Notes under the pieces: model-generated
The model's input: the letters and a program-made list of their open reading frames with translations, nothing else
Told to the model about the DNA's origin: nothing
The model's database searches: none
Position numbers and translations under genes: made by a program
Assembly (NCBI GenBank): GCA_030037055.1
Contig: JASHRZ010000732.1
Span: 1-5,299, forward strand
Length of the DNA stretch: 5,299 nucleotides
Direction of reading: 5' to 3'
Origin: Alphaproteobacteria bacterium
Lineage (GTDB): Bacteria > Pseudomonadota > Alphaproteobacteria > ATCC43930 > CGMCC-115725
In this document: positions 1 to 4,578 of the stretch, piece after piece
Layout of the letters: each line of letters opens with the position of its first letter
How positions within the stretch are numbered: position 1 is the first letter of the stretch

Positions 1-2
1 CG

Positions 3-611
3 CGCGGCGACGAGGGCAAGCCCTTTCCGGCGCCGGGCATGAGCGGCGGCGAGATCCGCGTGCTGGGATACCGCGGCATGAAGGAGTACGAGATTGGTTT
101 CGACGGCTACGCGGTGCCGGCGGAGAGCCTGCTCGGCGGCATCGAAGGCCAGGGCTTCAAGCAGCTCATGGCCACCTTCGAGAGCGCGCGAATCCAGACC
201 GCCTCGCGCGCCTGCGGGGTGGCGCAGTGCGCGCTCGAGCTCGGCCTCCGCTATGCGCTCGACCGCCAGCAGTTCGGCAAGCCGATCTACGCCTTCCCGC
301 GAGTCTTCGGCAAGCTCGCCTGGATGGCGGTGGAGACCATGATCGCGCGCCAGCTCACCTATTTCGCCGCGCGCGAGAAGGACAGCGACCGGCGCTGCGA
401 CATCGAGGCCGGCATGGCCAAGCTGCTCGCCGCGCGCACCGCCTGGGCCAATGCCGACAATGCGCTGCAAATCCACGGCGGCAACGGCTACGCGCTCGAA
501 TACCCGATCAGCCGCGTGCTGTGCGACGCGCGCATCCTCAACATCTTCGAGGGCGCCGCCGAGATCCAGGCGCATGTCATCGCCCGCGGTTTGCTCGCCG
601 GGCGCAACTAG
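3..611 (+). CDS. mcd: (2S)-methylsuccinyl-CoA dehydrogenase, C-terminal part (5' end outside window)
   Basis: This is an FAD-dependent acyl-CoA dehydrogenase that oxidises (2S)-methylsuccinyl-CoA to mesaconyl-CoA in the ethylmalonyl-CoA pathway of acetyl-CoA assimilation; it is cytoplasmic and passes electrons to electron-transfer flavoprotein. The frame is open to the left edge from base 3, so the 202 residues seen are the C-terminal part of a protein that is usually about 550 residues. The ATG at 39 is internal. General family signs are RQQFGKP (about 256-297), the FAD-contacting QIHGGNGY (467-492) and IFEGAAEIQ near the end, whose Glu codon (549-551) sits at the usual catalytic base position. 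The specific assignment rests on the segment around VLGYRGMKEYE (about 60-90) and on LCDARILNIFEGAAEIQ, which match what I recall of Mcd rather than short- or medium-chain acyl-CoA dehydrogenases. Family is near certain; the exact substrate is probable. Confidence 0.86.
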   Translation, partial: RGDEGKPFPAPGMSGGEIRVLGYRGMKEYEIGFDGYAVPAESLLGGIEGQGFKQLMATFESARIQTASRACGVAQCALELGLRYALDRQQFGKPIYAFPRVFGKLAWMAVETMIARQLTYFAAREKDSDRRCDIEAGMAKLLAARTAWANADNALQIHGGNGYALEYPISRVLCDARILNIFEGAAEIQAHVIARGLLAGRN

Positions 612-625
612 GCGATTCGCGCCAA

Positions 626-645
626 CGCTCACAGATCGCTCACAG
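626..645. promoter_or_regulatory. 9-bp direct repeat with 11-bp period, possible response-regulator site
   Basis: Two perfect copies of CGCTCACAG lie at 626-634 and 637-645, one helical turn apart and separated by AT. Tandem half-sites at 11-bp spacing are the known binding geometry of PhoB and other OmpR-family regulators. Each half keeps the TCA core of the PhoB half-site CTGTCAY but differs at its second and third bases. By hand count 12 of 18 positions (626-643) agree with CTGTCATAWAWCTGTCAY. A weak -10-like GATAAG lies at 665-670, 21 nt after the box, which is further than the 10-11 nt typical of PhoB promoters. It probably acts on the 70-residue gene at 705, if it is functional. Confidence 0.4.
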
Positions 646-704
646 GCGCCGCGCCGGCACCGCCGATAAGCTACGGCAGCGACGGCTTCTCCGGGGGGAA
701 AGCG

Positions 705-917
705 ATGCTGCGAGGTTGGGACGAGCAGTGGCAGGCGCTGCTGCGCTGGCAGGACGAGGCTTTGGCTCGCGCGCACGGCATCCGGGCGGAGATCACCGCG
801 GTGCTGCGCCGGCGCGAGCCACCGCCGATGCAGTTGCTGCGCGCCGCCGATCGCGCCGAAGGCGAGGTCGCAGAGGCCAGGGCCCGCCTCAAGGACTACC
901 TGCGCCAGCTCGGCTGA
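705..917 (+). CDS. Small charged helical protein of unknown function (70 aa)
   Basis: I do not recognise this family. The 70-residue product has no signal peptide or membrane span. It reads as two amphipathic helices rich in Arg, Glu, Ala and Leu (about residues 1-36 and 42-69), divided by a short Pro stretch at 39-41. There are three Trp in the first 15 residues. A helical hairpin or coiled-coil binding protein is plausible. The ATG at 705 follows a GGGGGGAAA tract (693-701), a modest ribosome binding site, and no nearby upstream in-frame start exists. G/C at nearly all third codon positions supports coding. It lies 93 nt after the dehydrogenase and 87 nt before the membrane-protein gene, so it may have its own promoter. 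ORFs in other frames overlap it, so gene status is likely, not certain. Confidence 0.55.
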   Translation: MLRGWDEQWQALLRWQDEALARAHGIRAEITAVLRRREPPPMQLLRAADRAEGEVAEARARLKDYLRQLG

Positions 918-960
918 CGCCCTCCCCCTGACGCCTTCCGCCTTGCGGGATTGTGACGAA

Positions 961-983
961 TCAGGCGATTCTGCTCGCCCTGA
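961..983 (+). other. Bulged hairpin before the MgtC-like gene
   Basis: TCAGGCGA (961-968) pairs with the segment 975-983 through eight base pairs with one bulged C (980) around a six-base loop (969-974). No T-run follows, so it is not a normal intrinsic terminator. It lies 21 nt before the start codon at 1005 and would be in the mRNA leader if transcription starts upstream. Role unknown. Confidence 0.3.
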
Positions 984-1004
984 CGCAATCGCGACGGGCG
1001 CACC

Positions 1005-2279
1005 ATGGCGGTACCGCTGGTAACGAACTTTGCCCTGCTGCTGGGCTTGTCGTTCTTCTTCGGCCTGGCCTTCGAGGATTTCTACGCTCGCGCCGGCGAA
1101 TCCCGGCCGGGCGGCATCCGCACCTTCCCGCTACTGGCGCTGACCGGCGGCGCGCTCTACCGGCTCGACACCGAGCGCCTGCTGCCGCTCGTCGCCGGCC
1201 TGGTGATCCTCGGCGCCTGGCTCATCGTCTATTACCACAACCGCATTCGCTCGGCAGGCGCCGAAGGTATGCTCCATGGCGAGCTGATGGTGCCGGTCTG
1301 CAACGTTCTCGCCTATCTGCTCGGGCCGGTGTCGCTGAGCGAGCCGGCCTGGCTCGCGGTCGGCATCACCGTCGCGGCGGTGTTGCTCCTCACCGGCCGC
1401 GAGCGCCTGCACGATTTCGCGCGCCGGCTGGAGCTGCGCGAGATCGTCATCGCCGGCGAATTCCTGATCCTCACCGGACTGGTGCTGCCGCTGCTGCCGG
1501 ATCGGCCGGTGACGACGCTCAGCGCGATCACGCCTTACAAGGCCTGGCTGGCGCTGCTCGCCGTCTGCACCATCTCCTATGCGAGCTATCTCTTGCGTCG
1601 CTACGTCGCGCCCGAGGGCGATCTCTGGGTCGCGGCGCTGGGTGGGCTCTACTCCTCCACGGCCACCACCGTGGTGCTCGCTCGCCGCGCCGAGGCCGAC
1701 CGCGCCGCGCTGCCGCGCGCCCGGGCCGGGATCGTCCTCGCCACGGCGCTGATGTATCCGCGCGTGCTGGCGGTCATCGCTTTCTTCAACCCGCCGCTGG
1801 CGGGCCATCTCGCGCCGAGCCTGCTGTTGCTCGCTGCGCTCGGTCTGGCGCTGGCCTTCTTTCAGTATCGCCGCGCCGGCGTCGCGCCGCCCGAGGCACC
1901 GCACGAGACGCCGCGCAACCCCCTGGAGCTCAGCGCCGCTTCGCTCTTCGCCCTGCTTTTCGTCATCATCTCCATCGCCTCGAGCTGGGTCAAGAGCCGG
2001 TTCGGCGAAACCGGCGTCGAGATGCTGGCCGCCATCGTCGGCTTCACCGATGTCGATCCTTTCGTGCTGAGCCTCGCCCAGGGCGTGGCAGGGCCCATGT
2101 CGGAGAGCGGCGCAGCGGCGGCGGTACTCATCGCCACGGCGTCCAACAACCTGCTCAAGGCGGGCTATGCTGCCGCTTTCGCCGGGCTGCGCGCCACCCT
2201 GCCGGCCGCTGCCGCTCTGGTCGTGCTGGCCGCGGCCGGGCTCGCCGTCGCGCTAAGTACGGTGATCGCGGGCGGATGA
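1005..2279 (+). CDS. MgtC/SapB-DUF4010 family integral membrane protein
   Basis: The 424-residue product is a very hydrophobic inner-membrane protein with roughly 11-13 predicted spans and no separate signal peptide. Residues about 10-135 resemble the MgtC/SapB domain: GLAFEDF (20-26), then the signature-like PGGIRTFPLLALTGG (35-49) in the first two helices. Residues about 180-395 match DUF4010, with GGLYSSTATTVVLARRA (213-229), NPLELSAASLFALLF (305-319) and TASNNLLKAG (378-387). A charged loop at 288-306 separates two helix groups. The transport or signalling role of this architecture is not established; MgtC itself affects growth in low magnesium and modulates membrane ATPase activity, which should not be carried over directly. 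No upstream in-frame start exists, because a TGA at 981-983 closes the frame and the intervening codons hold none. The ribosome binding site is weak. The stop is only 11 nt before ppk2, which implies one operon. Confidence 0.88.
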   Translation: MAVPLVTNFALLLGLSFFFGLAFEDFYARAGESRPGGIRTFPLLALTGGALYRLDTERLLPLVAGLVILGAWLIVYYHNRIRSAGAEGMLHGELMVPVCNVLAYLLGPVSLSEPAWLAVGITVAAVLLLTGRERLHDFARRLELREIVIAGEFLILTGLVLPLLPDRPVTTLSAITPYKAWLALLAVCTISYASYLLRRYVAPEGDLWVAALGGLYSSTATTVVLARRAEADRAALPRARAGIVLATALMYPRVLAVIAFFNPPLAGHLAPSLLLLAALGLALAFFQYRRAGVAPPEAPHETPRNPLELSAASLFALLFVIISIASSWVKSRFGETGVEMLAAIVGFTDVDPFVLSLAQGVAGPMSESGAAAAVLIATASNNLLKAGYAAAFAGLRATLPAAAALVVLAAAGLAVALSTVIAGG

Positions 2280-2280
2280 G

Positions 2281-2290
2281 AGGAGGGAGG
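2281..2290 (+). promoter_or_regulatory. Strong Shine-Dalgarno that sets the ppk2 start
   Basis: AGGAGGGAGG sits directly before ATG 2291, with AGGAGG at 2281-2286 and a 4-nt spacer. An alternative in-frame ATG at 2276 overlaps the TGA stop of the preceding gene as ATGA, but it would place this site inside the coding region and has only a weak GGGCGG in front. The site therefore favours 2291. Its position right at the end of the membrane-protein gene suggests coupled translation. Confidence 0.75.
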
Positions 2291-3082
2291 ATGGCGAAGA
2301 CGCCGCGACGCGCCGCTCGGGAGCCCAGCGTCCACGTCTACCGCCGGGAACTGGTCAAGCTGCAGATCGAGCTGGTCAAGCTGCAGCGCCAGATCATCGC
2401 CGAGGGGCAGCGCATACTGGTCATTCTTGAGGGACGCGACGCCGCGGGCAAGGACGGCGCGATCAAGCACGTCATCGAGCATCTGAGCCCGCGCGAGACT
2501 CGCGTCGTGGCGCTGGGCCCGCCTTCCGATCGCGACCGGCATTCCTGGTATTTCCAGCGCTACGTCCGCTATCTGCCCGCCGCCGGCGAGATGGTGCTGT
2601 TCAATCGCAGCTGGTACAACCGCGCCGGCGTCGAGCCGGTGATGGGCTTCTGTACCAAGCACGAGGCGCGCGTCTTCCTCGAGACGGTGCCGGATTTCGA
2701 ACGCATGCTTACCGCCGACGGCATCCGGCTCATCAAATACTATCTCGACATCGGCAAAGGCGAGCAGAAGAAGCGTTTGGCCGAACGGCGCCGCGACCCG
2801 CTGAAGCAGTGGAAGTTGAGCCCGGTGGACATGAAGGCAACGAGGCTCTGGCACGAATACAGCAAGGCGCGAAACGCGATGTTGGAGCGCACCCACACCG
2901 CGGATGCGCCGTGGACGGTGGTGCGCGCCGACGACAAGCATCTGGCGCGGCTCAACCTGATCCGCGATCTGCTGTCGCGCCTCGACTACCGCCACCGCGA
3001 CGAACGGCTGATCGTCCCCGACCGCGCCATCGTCTTTCCTTTCGATCCCACCTGCCTCGTCAACGGCATGATCAGCCGGTGA
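2291..3082 (+). CDS. ppk2: Polyphosphate kinase 2 (class I-like, single domain)
   Basis: This cytoplasmic kinase transfers phosphate between inorganic polyphosphate and nucleotides. Class I PPK2 enzymes mostly phosphorylate ADP or GDP to the triphosphate using polyP, and are reversible. The 263 residues form one P-loop domain of normal family length. Visible elements are the amphipathic N-terminal helix VYRRELVKLQIELVKLQRQI (16-35), Walker A EGRDAAGKDG (47-56), RHSWYFQRYVRYLPAAGE (83-100), the Walker B-region FNRSWYNRAGVEPVMGFCT (104-122), KYYLDIGKGEQKKRLAERRRDP with the Arg-rich lid (149-170), and KQWKLSPVDMKA (172-183). The SWYFQRYV and RAGVEPVMGFC wording suits class I better than class III. 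Residue 105 is Asn where many PPK2 have Asp. It follows the MgtC-like gene by 11 nt with a strong ribosome binding site. Family is certain; nucleotide preference is inferred. Confidence 0.95.
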   Translation: MAKTPRRAAREPSVHVYRRELVKLQIELVKLQRQIIAEGQRILVILEGRDAAGKDGAIKHVIEHLSPRETRVVALGPPSDRDRHSWYFQRYVRYLPAAGEMVLFNRSWYNRAGVEPVMGFCTKHEARVFLETVPDFERMLTADGIRLIKYYLDIGKGEQKKRLAERRRDPLKQWKLSPVDMKATRLWHEYSKARNAMLERTHTADAPWTVVRADDKHLARLNLIRDLLSRLDYRHRDERLIVPDRAIVFPFDPTCLVNGMISR

Positions 3083-3084
3083 GA

Positions 3085-3118
3085 CGGCGCATGCGGCTCG
3101 CGCCGGCGGCTTGCGCCG
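3085..3118 (+). other. Nested inverted repeat between ppk2 and the GldA-like gene
   Basis: CGGCGCA (3085-3091) and TGCGCCG (3112-3118) form a perfect 7-bp stem. Inside, CGGC/GCCG (3094-3097/3102-3105) can form a second small stem. It starts 3 nt after the ppk2 stop. The downstream bases (ATTAGG) lack a T-run, so factor-independent termination is doubtful; mRNA 3'-end protection or partial attenuation is as likely. Confidence 0.35.
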
Positions 3119-3133
3119 ATTAGGATGCGCGAG

Positions 3134-3139
3134 AAGGAG
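3134..3139 (+). promoter_or_regulatory. Ribosome binding site of the GldA-like gene
   Basis: AAGGAG lies 5 nt before ATG 3145. This supports that start for the downstream dehydrogenase-like gene, even though the gap to ppk2 is 62 nt. Confidence 0.75.
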
Positions 3140-3144
3140 CAGGC

Positions 3145-4200
3145 ATGACCGACCGCGTCTTCGGCGCGCCGCCGCGCTATATCCAGGGCGCCGGCGCGCT
3201 GGCGCAGCTCGCGCCGCTGGTCGCGCGTTACGGCCGGCGGCCGTTCATCATCGCCGATGCCGCAACCAGCCTGGCTCTGCGCCAGGAGATCGAGCAGCAG
3301 CTCAAGCCTTCGACCGAGCGCGTCGTCTTCGGTCTCGCTGGCACGGCCTGCACCGAGGCCGAGATCGAGCGCTTCAGCGAGACCGCACGCATGCTTGAGG
3401 CCGATCTCCTGGCCGGCTTCGGCGGCGGCGCGGCGATCGGCATCGCCAAGGGCCTTTGCCTCGTCACCGGGCTGCCGCTCCTCACCATCCCGACCGTGCC
3501 GTGCTGCCACGCGCCGGTGAGCCGTTTCGTCGAGATCGAGGGCGAGGACGAGCGGGCCGGGGCAATTCGGGCGATGCACCGGCCGCCCGACGCGGTGCTG
3601 GTGGATACAACGGTTCTCGCCTCGGCGCCGCCGCGCGTGCTGATCGCCGGCATCGGCGATGCGTTGGCGCGCCGCTTCGAGGTCGAGCAGAGCGGCGCCG
3701 CCGGCGCGATGAACCTGCTCGGCGGCCGCCCGACGCTGCTTGCCGCCGCCGCCGGCGAGGCGGCCTGGCATGCGATCCGCGAGCACGCCGTCACGGCGCT
3801 GGCGCTGCGCACGCGGCGCAGCGGCGGCGAGGCGCTGGAGCGCGTGAGCGAGGCGATGGTGCTGCTCTCCGGCATCGCCCATGAAAGCGGCGGACCATCG
3901 ATCGCGCATGCGCTGGCGCGCGGCTTCGCCGGCCTGCCGGCCTGCCGCACGGCGCTCCACGGCGAGCTCGTCGCCGTCGCATTGCTAGCGCAGCTCGTCT
4001 TCGAGGCGCGCCCGGCCGAGCTGCTGGCGGAGCTTGTGGCGCTCTACCGCGCGTTGGGGCTGCCGGTGCGGCTCGCCGAGATCGGCATCGTCGCCGACCG
4101 CGCCGTCGCCGTCGAGACGGCGGCGCGGCGCAGCCTTCCCATCGACGCCAAACGTCTGGCGCAGGCGATCTTTGCCGCCGACTCGCTCAGCTCCAAATAA
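3145..4200 (+). CDS. Iron-dependent alcohol dehydrogenase superfamily protein, GldA-like, atypical active site
   Basis: The 351-residue protein has the length and fold order of glycerol dehydrogenase (GldA) and related NAD-dependent, metal-dependent oxidoreductases. The N-terminal nucleotide-binding half contains FGGGAAIGIAK (92-102) and the IPTVPCCHAPVS segment (115-126); the helical C-terminal half carries the metal site. The three metal ligands expected from GldA are present: Asp172 in AGIGDALARRFE, His255 in SIAHALARG and His272 in LHGELVA. Two usual residues differ. The Asp of the GGGKTLDTAK-type loop is Gly99. The Asp of the STDAP motif, which faces substrate in glycerol dehydrogenase, is His122. 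Glycerol is therefore unlikely as substrate; another polyol, hydroxyacid or phosphorylated substrate, or a changed cofactor mode, is possible. It is on the ppk2 strand, 62 nt downstream, possibly the last gene of that operon. Family is confident; substrate is unknown. Confidence 0.85.
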   Translation: MTDRVFGAPPRYIQGAGALAQLAPLVARYGRRPFIIADAATSLALRQEIEQQLKPSTERVVFGLAGTACTEAEIERFSETARMLEADLLAGFGGGAAIGIAKGLCLVTGLPLLTIPTVPCCHAPVSRFVEIEGEDERAGAIRAMHRPPDAVLVDTTVLASAPPRVLIAGIGDALARRFEVEQSGAAGAMNLLGGRPTLLAAAAGEAAWHAIREHAVTALALRTRRSGGEALERVSEAMVLLSGIAHESGGPSIAHALARGFAGLPACRTALHGELVAVALLAQLVFEARPAELLAELVALYRALGLPVRLAEIGIVADRAVAVETAARRSLPIDAKRLAQAIFAADSLSSK

Positions 4201-4217
4201 TGTCTCAATTCTGTCAC
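4200..4217 (+). promoter_or_regulatory. PhoB-box-like site 1
   Basis: Two 7-bp half-sites, ATGTCTC (4200-4206) and CTGTCAC (4211-4217), are 11 bp apart with an A/T-only spacer AATT. The second half is a perfect PhoB half-site. Hand comparison with CTGTCATAWAWCTGTCAY gives 14 of 18 matches. The first base belongs to the stop codon of the GldA-like gene. No -10 lies at the canonical 10-11 nt after the box. Confidence 0.45.
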
Positions 4218-4242
4218 AGGACCAGCGCTCCCAGCCCAAAGA

Positions 4243-4260
4243 TTGCCCCAATACTGACAC
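4243..4260 (+). promoter_or_regulatory. PhoB-box-like site 2, possibly extending to 4271
   Basis: TTGCCCC (4243-4249), spacer AATA, then CTGACAC (4254-4260) repeat the layout of site 1; 12 of 18 positions fit the PhoB consensus. The core CAATACTGACAC (4249-4260) matches CAATTCTGTCAC of site 1 (4206-4217) at 10 of 12 bases, 43 bp away, about four helical turns. A further half-site-like CGCTCGC lies at 4265-4271, and a -10-like TAGAAT follows at 4284-4289, 12 nt later. Confidence 0.38.
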
Positions 4261-4295
4261 GGCGCGCTCGCCGCCGGCCTCAATAGAATGCGCGC

Positions 4296-4325
4296 CCAAT
4301 CAACCGCCGATGCCGGCGGGATTGG
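4296..4325 (+). other. Strong bulged hairpin before the small membrane-protein gene
   Basis: CCAATC (4296-4301) plus CCGCC (4304-4308) pair with GGCGG (4315-4319) plus GATTGG (4320-4325), giving 11 base pairs with a two-base AA bulge (4302-4303) and a six-base loop. It ends 12 nt before the ribosome binding site at 4338. There is no T-run after it. It may be a leader structure controlling translation or stability, or an operator. Its presence argues against starting translation at the in-frame ATG at 4288. Confidence 0.5.
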
Positions 4326-4337
4326 CAGCAACCAGCT

Positions 4338-4342
4338 AAGGA
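4338..4342 (+). promoter_or_regulatory. Ribosome binding site deciding the start at 4351
   Basis: AAGGA lies 8 nt before ATG 4351. The alternative in-frame ATG at 4288 has no purine-rich site upstream, so 4351 is preferred. Confidence 0.65.
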
Positions 4343-4350
4343 ACGTATCG

Positions 4351-4566
4351 ATGCCGGGGCAATTCTTGTGGGGCACGGTGATGGTCGTGCTGATCGCCGT
4401 GGTTCTTTCCGACACTTTTCCAGGAAAGCGGCCGGCGCCGCCGCCGACGCTCGCGACCGCAATCGTGCAGGTGCCGGCGTCGCTCATCGGCAACGCTCCC
4501 GCTGCCTGCCGCGAGGCTCGGCGCCCGCTCCACGATGCCGCCGGCGCCCTTACCGTCGCCTGCTGA
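4351..4566 (+). CDS. Small single-span membrane protein of unknown function (71 aa)
   Basis: I do not recognise this family. The 71-residue product starts with a hydrophobic segment, FLWGTVMVVLIAVVL (residues 5-19), that should form one membrane span or an uncleaved signal anchor. A Lys-Arg-Pro turn and Pro-rich stretch (KRPAPPP, 26-32) follow, then a roughly 40-residue polar tail with two Cys (53 and the last residue, 71). No clear lipobox or signal-peptidase I site is seen. The start at 4351 has a good ribosome binding site. Third codon positions are mostly G/C but somewhat richer in A/T than in neighbouring genes. It stands alone after a 150-nt gap holding PhoB-box-like sites and a hairpin, so it probably has its own promoter. 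It ends 8 nt before the stop of the convergent dehydrogenase gene. Coding is likely; function is open. Confidence 0.6.
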   Translation: MPGQFLWGTVMVVLIAVVLSDTFPGKRPAPPPTLATAIVQVPASLIGNAPAACREARRPLHDAAGALTVAC

Positions 4567-4578
4567 CGCAGGCGTCAG
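4563..4578. repeat. Palindrome spanning both convergent stop codons
   Basis: CTGACGC (4563-4569) and GCGTCAG (4572-4578) form a perfect inverted repeat with a 2-nt centre; as RNA this would be a 6-bp stem with a CAGG loop on the + strand. The TGA of the small membrane-protein gene and the TGA of the opposite-strand dehydrogenase are the mirrored bases. No T-run lies on either side, so a bidirectional terminator role is weakly supported. Confidence 0.4.

Noticed and set aside
227..931. 234-codon + strand frame overlapping the dehydrogenase end and the 70-residue gene
   Set aside because: It overlaps a certain gene out of frame and is almost only Arg, Ala and Pro; treated as a shadow.
1131..1904. 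Antisense open frame opposite the MgtC-like gene
   Set aside because: Gln/Arg/His-rich low-complexity translation typical of the complement of hydrophobic GC-rich coding sequence.
953..2290. The ppk2 frame stays open for 446 codons upstream, suggesting a giant fused protein starting at GTG 953
   Set aside because: The upstream part is Arg/Ala-rich shadow translation of the membrane-protein gene. PPK2 homology starts near 2291, where a strong Shine-Dalgarno sits.
2276..2290. Alternative ppk2 start at ATG 2276 overlapping the previous stop as ATGA
   Set aside because: It would put the strong AGGAGG inside the coding region and has only a weak upstream site; 2291 is better, though this start remains possible.
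2165..2995. Long antisense open frame opposite ppk2
   Set aside because: Shadow of ppk2, whose Walker A and other motifs are unmistakable; no recognisable protein in the antisense frame.
2986..3960. Long antisense open frame opposite the GldA-like gene
   Set aside because: Composition is Arg/Ala/His-rich with no family resemblance. Such frames are expected opposite high-GC3 genes, and the + strand gene has clear motifs.
4254..4289. Sigma-70 promoter from CTGACA (4254-4259) and TAGAAT (4284-4289)
   Set aside because: The spacer is 24 nt, too long for a standard promoter; the -10-like element is mentioned only in connection with possible activator binding.
4288..4350. Longer form of the small membrane protein starting at ATG 4288
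   Set aside because: No ribosome binding site, it would encode across the strong hairpin, and ATG 4351 has AAGGA at good spacing followed directly by the hydrophobic segment.
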